A DNA stretch of 64,000 bases from Cupriavidus basilensis (GTDB lineage: Bacteria > Pseudomonadota > Gammaproteobacteria > Burkholderiales > Burkholderiaceae). The stretch is from NCBI RefSeq assembly GCF_000832305.1, contig NZ_CP010536.1:2232001-2296000 (forward strand). The letters run 5' to 3'. Shown piece after piece: positions 60,326-64,000 of the stretch (the first letter of the stretch is position 1; every line of letters begins with the position of its first letter). The notes below the pieces were generated by a model. It ran no database searches and was not told where the DNA came from. It saw only the letters and a program-made list of their open reading frames with translations. The position numbers and the translations under genes were made by a program.

Positions 60326-60462
60326 GTCTCGATCTGGAGACACAACCTGGGGCGATCTCCGCCGCAAGGACCACCGACCACCCCAGTAAGCAGGGAGAGT
60401 GGCCGAATGTCTTTCGGATGCCACGTCTCAAAACATGGACACACTGTCTCCATTAAGAGACA
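60326..60462. promoter_or_regulatory. Upstream activator sites, GTCTC-N6-GAGAC palindromes
   Basis: GTCTC-N6-GAGAC occurs at 60326-60341 and, extended to TGTCTC-N6-GAGACA, at 60445-60462; further half-sites are at 60425 (GTCTC) and 60464 (GAGAC). They lie about 100-240 bases upstream of the sigma54 promoter, the usual position for enhancer binding, and before the activator's own start. Confidence 0.75.
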
Positions 60463-60507
60463 AGAGACGAGTAGGCCGGCATGCGCGGCGCCATCAGGAA
60501 TGTTGAA

Positions 60508-62001
<1,494 letters not shown>

Positions 62002-62174
62002 ATGTCCTCGCGGCGGTTCCGGGAACCGTTCACGAGCAAAGAAACACCCTGCAGCAGGATCGGCGGCAGGGTGAATATGGCAGTTTCATTGCATGTGGCA
62101 AGCCTCACGGCGGCGCTTGCCGAATCGGGCCGGCCTGTCGAATGAATCGCCCCGCGACCCCACATCGCGGCGAC

Positions 62175-62306
62175 TCACGGACAATTGCCGATGACATAGC
62201 AGCCAGCGGCCGTCTGCGCCAGCGTGTTTGTGTAGAACAAGTTGTCCAGCCCCATGTTCTGGTTCGAGCCGTTCGCGTAGGCAGTACCGGCGCCGTTGTT
62301 GCCGGG
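62175..62306 (-). pseudogene. C-terminal fragment of an unknown, possibly exported protein
   Basis: The minus frame ending at 62175 gives PGNNGAGTAYANGSNQNMGL and DNLFYTNTLAQTAAGCYVIG, NCP, an Asn/Gly/Thr-rich composition like secreted or surface proteins. It abuts the IS6 fragment and has no start. No family recognised. The region 62002-62174 has only an unexplained hairpin. Confidence 0.3.
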
Positions 62307-62310
62307 CCAG

Positions 62311-62440
62311 TGGAAATATCTGTACCGGGCGGTCGACCAGGCGGGAAATGCCATCAACTTCCTGCTGCGCGCCCAGCGAGACAAGGCCGCAGCACTGCGG
62401 TTTTTCGAGAAGGCCATCGCGCAGCACGCCCAGCCGGTGT
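62311..62440 (+). pseudogene. IS6-family transposase fragment
   Basis: WKYLYRAVDQAGNAINFLLR and AQRDKAAALRFFEKAIAQHA are the central region of an IS6-family transposase after the first catalytic Asp. Both flanks are lost. It is related to, but not the same as, the element at 19.7 kb. Confidence 0.8.
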
Positions 62441-62548
62441 CACCCGGTGAATCCAGGAGCCTGAATCAAGAACCGCTCTGACAACGTCACGAAGCGCCAT
62501 AAGTCACGGGGTATCAATCGCTAGAGGCCTACCCTTCTGGTAGCCATA

Positions 62549-62706
62549 ACGTCGCTCACGCACGAGCGCTTCCTCGCTGCCCGGCAACCGCGCGCTGGCT
62601 GATGGCCGGCAGCAGGAAGAAGCTCCCGGGCGGCCACCCTGACTGGCGCTCGTTTGCCGCCGCGAAGGCACGCACGATGCGCTATCTGAGTCACGACCTG
62701 TGGTAG
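62549..62706 (+). pseudogene. Recombinase fragment, N-terminal domain
   Basis: In two frames the DNA encodes TSLTHERFLAA and WLMAGSRKKLPGGHPDWRSF, then AKARTMRYLSHDLW and stop, parallel to SLTHEDLLRYERFLAD, WVMASRKKLARSHPDWRPF and ITRYLSHAMW of the intact recombinase. A 15-base in-frame deletion, a frameshift and a longer deletion are visible. Confidence 0.7.
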
Positions 62707-62766
62707 ATCCCGTCCGCTCCGGCATAATGCCCAGCACACCATGGCGGCACTAGATTGAACTGGGTA

Positions 62767-64000
62767 ATGCAAATGAAGCCGGACATCCCTCGCGAAAAGA
62801 CCTCACAAAGCACAGACGGGGGCGACGACTGCCCCTTGCGCTGGTTCGATGCGGATCGCGGCGCATTCGAGTCGCTCGAACAATGGATCGCCGAGCATCC
62901 GGCGGATTTCTTCGCGAGCGAGCGTTTTGATCCGGTCGGCGCTTGCGCCACACGCGAGGCGGTGTTCGCGTCGGTAGAACTGCCAGAGACGCCGACATCG
63001 CCGCAAGCGCATGCCGATCATCTGCTCCACGACGTTTTTCGGCACGTGATGCCCGTGGCATCGCCAACATTCGTCGGACACATGACGTCGTCGCTACCGT
63101 CGTTCATGCCTTCGCTGGCCAAGGTGGTGGCGGCGCTGAACCAGAACGTCGTGAAACTCGAGACGTCGGGCGCGCTGACAGGACTCGAGCGCCAGGTCAT
63201 CGGCATGCTGCACAAGCTGGTGTTTGCCCAGGACAGCGCGTTCTATGGGAGGTGGCTGCACGATGCCGACCACGCGCTCGGCGCGATCTGTTCTGGCGGC
63301 ACGGTCGCCAACCTCACCGCGTTATGGGCGAGCCGCAACAAGTTGCTGGGCGCGTGTGATGGCTTCGCCGGCATCCATCGCGCCGGCATGGTGGCCGCGC
63401 TGCGCCACTACGGCCATGACGGGCTCGCGATCGTCGTCTCGGAGCGCGGCCACTACTCGTTGCGAAAAGCAGCCGATGTCCTTGGCATCGGGCGCGACAA
63501 TCTTGTACCGGTCGCGGTCGATTCGGACGGGCGCATGCGCATCGACCTGCTGCGCGACACCCTGCGTGACCTGCAGCGGCGCAACATCCGGCCGATGGCA
63601 ATCGTCGGCATAGCGGGGACGACGGAGACGGGCGCGGTCGATCCGCTCGACGCGATCGCGGATGTGGCCCAGGAGGCCGGCTGCCATTTCCACGTGGATG
63701 CCGCCTGGGGCGGCGCAACGCTCCTGTCGGAGCGCGAGCGCTGGCGCTTCGCGGGCATCGAGCGTGCCGATTCCGTCGTCATCGATGCGCACAAGCAGTT
63801 CTACGTGCCGATGGGCGCCGGCATGGTGCTGTTCCGGAGCCCGGCGTGGACGCAGGAAATCATCCAGCATGCGAACTACATTGTGCGCAAGGGCTCGGTG
63901 GACCTGGGGCGCCATACGCTCGAAGGATCGCGAGGCGCTGCGGCAGTCATGCTCTACGCAAACCTGCACCTGCTCGGTCGCAAGGGGTTGGCGCAGTTGA
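62767..64000 (+). CDS. PLP-dependent decarboxylase (group II, aspartate/glutamate-type), 3' end beyond window
   Basis: The start ATG 62767 opens a frame that stays open to the window end (411 codons). Group II amino-acid decarboxylase motifs: TFVGHMTSSLPSFMPSLAKV, GALTGLERQVIG, ICSGGTVANLTALWASRN, FHVDAAWGGATLLS and DAHKQFYVPMGAGM, with PLP Lys343. The nearest familiar group is the PanP-type aspartate 1-decarboxylases that make beta-alanine; glutamate or tyrosine decarboxylation is possible. Its start follows the recombinase relic by about 60 bases. Confidence 0.88.
   Translation, partial: MQMKPDIPREKTSQSTDGGDDCPLRWFDADRGAFESLEQWIAEHPADFFASERFDPVGACATREAVFASVELPETPTSPQAHADHLLHDVFRHVMPVASPTFVGHMTSSLPSFMPSLAKVVAALNQNVVKLETSGALTGLERQVIGMLHKLVFAQDSAFYGRWLHDADHALGAICSGGTVANLTALWASRNKLLGACDGFAGIHRAGMVAALRHYGHDGLAIVVSERGHYSLRKAADVLGIGRDNLVPVAVDSDGRMRIDLLRDTLRDLQRRNIRPMAIVGIAGTTETGAVDPLDAIADVAQEAGCHFHVDAAWGGATLLSERERWRFAGIERADSVVIDAHKQFYVPMGAGMVLFRSPAWTQEIIQHANYIVRKGSVDLGRHTLEGSRGAAAVMLYANLHLLGRKGLAQL

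Noticed and set aside
62045..62080. Terminator after the sigma54 activator
   Set aside because: CACCCTGC and GCAGGGTG can pair but the loop is long and no T-run follows.

Overview
The window is GC-rich beta-proteobacterial DNA. Protein content and style (Bug-type binding proteins, clustered aromatic/hydroxy-acid catabolic genes, MucR-free H-NS family proteins, many decayed IS elements) fit Burkholderiaceae, most likely Cupriavidus or a close relative, and a secondary replicon (chromid/megaplasmid) or a genomic-island-rich chromosome. That assignment is inference; no rRNA, tRNA or replication origin is present to fix it.

Region 1 (1-13.9 kb) is accessory DNA. It holds an IS5-type fragment, a small heat-shock operon with a sigma32-like promoter, a divergent KfrA-like/tyrosine-recombinase pair, a small secreted repeat peptide with a strong terminator, a Fic protein, an IS66 remnant, a PAS-winged-helix regulator, an H-NS-like silencer, an orphan HipB-like regulator and several relics. 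Broken copies of the same recombinase and of a ProQ/FinO-type gene recur at about 5.1, 6.4-7.0, 12.6, 19.3-19.7, 55.1 and 62.6 kb, so these fragments mark most of the seams between the functional blocks.

Region 2 (13.9-18.7 kb) is an HTH-citrate-synthase fusion divergent from an operon for a hydroxyacid dehydrogenase, an FAH-family hydrolase, an SDR and a Bug binding protein. Region 3 (18.9-30.3 kb) starts with a broken lipocalin and a defective IS6 element, then a nine-gene minus-strand operon of ene-reductases, medium-chain reductases, SDR, alpha/beta hydrolases and a thiolase, headed by a TetR gene; near-identical operators lie before TetR and before the first operon gene. Region 4 (30.3-41.2 kb) carries relics (Rap1a-like, amidohydrolase), then a TRAP transporter-LacI-dehydrogenase-lactone isomerase-glucarate dehydratase operon for aldaric acids, followed by a ppk1 fragment and ISL3/IS21 debris.

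Region 5 (41.2-48.2 kb) has alanine dehydrogenase, an Mth938-type protein and a tightly coupled acyl-CoA synthetase / 2-oxoacid dehydrogenase E1alpha-E1beta-E2 / acyl carrier protein operon. Region 6 (48.2-54.4 kb) contains relics of a Tn7-like element (TnsA-like gene plus end repeats) and a minus-strand cluster with pcaD, catC, a cyclase-family hydrolase, a YciI-like protein and an AtoE transporter. Region 7 (54.6-62.0 kb), after a patchwork of five gene fragments, is a 3-hydroxybutyrate module (GntP permease, 3-hydroxybutyrate dehydrogenase, CoA transferase) driven by a sigma54-type promoter and a divergent sigma54 activator with palindromic candidate binding sites. The window ends inside a PLP-dependent decarboxylase gene.
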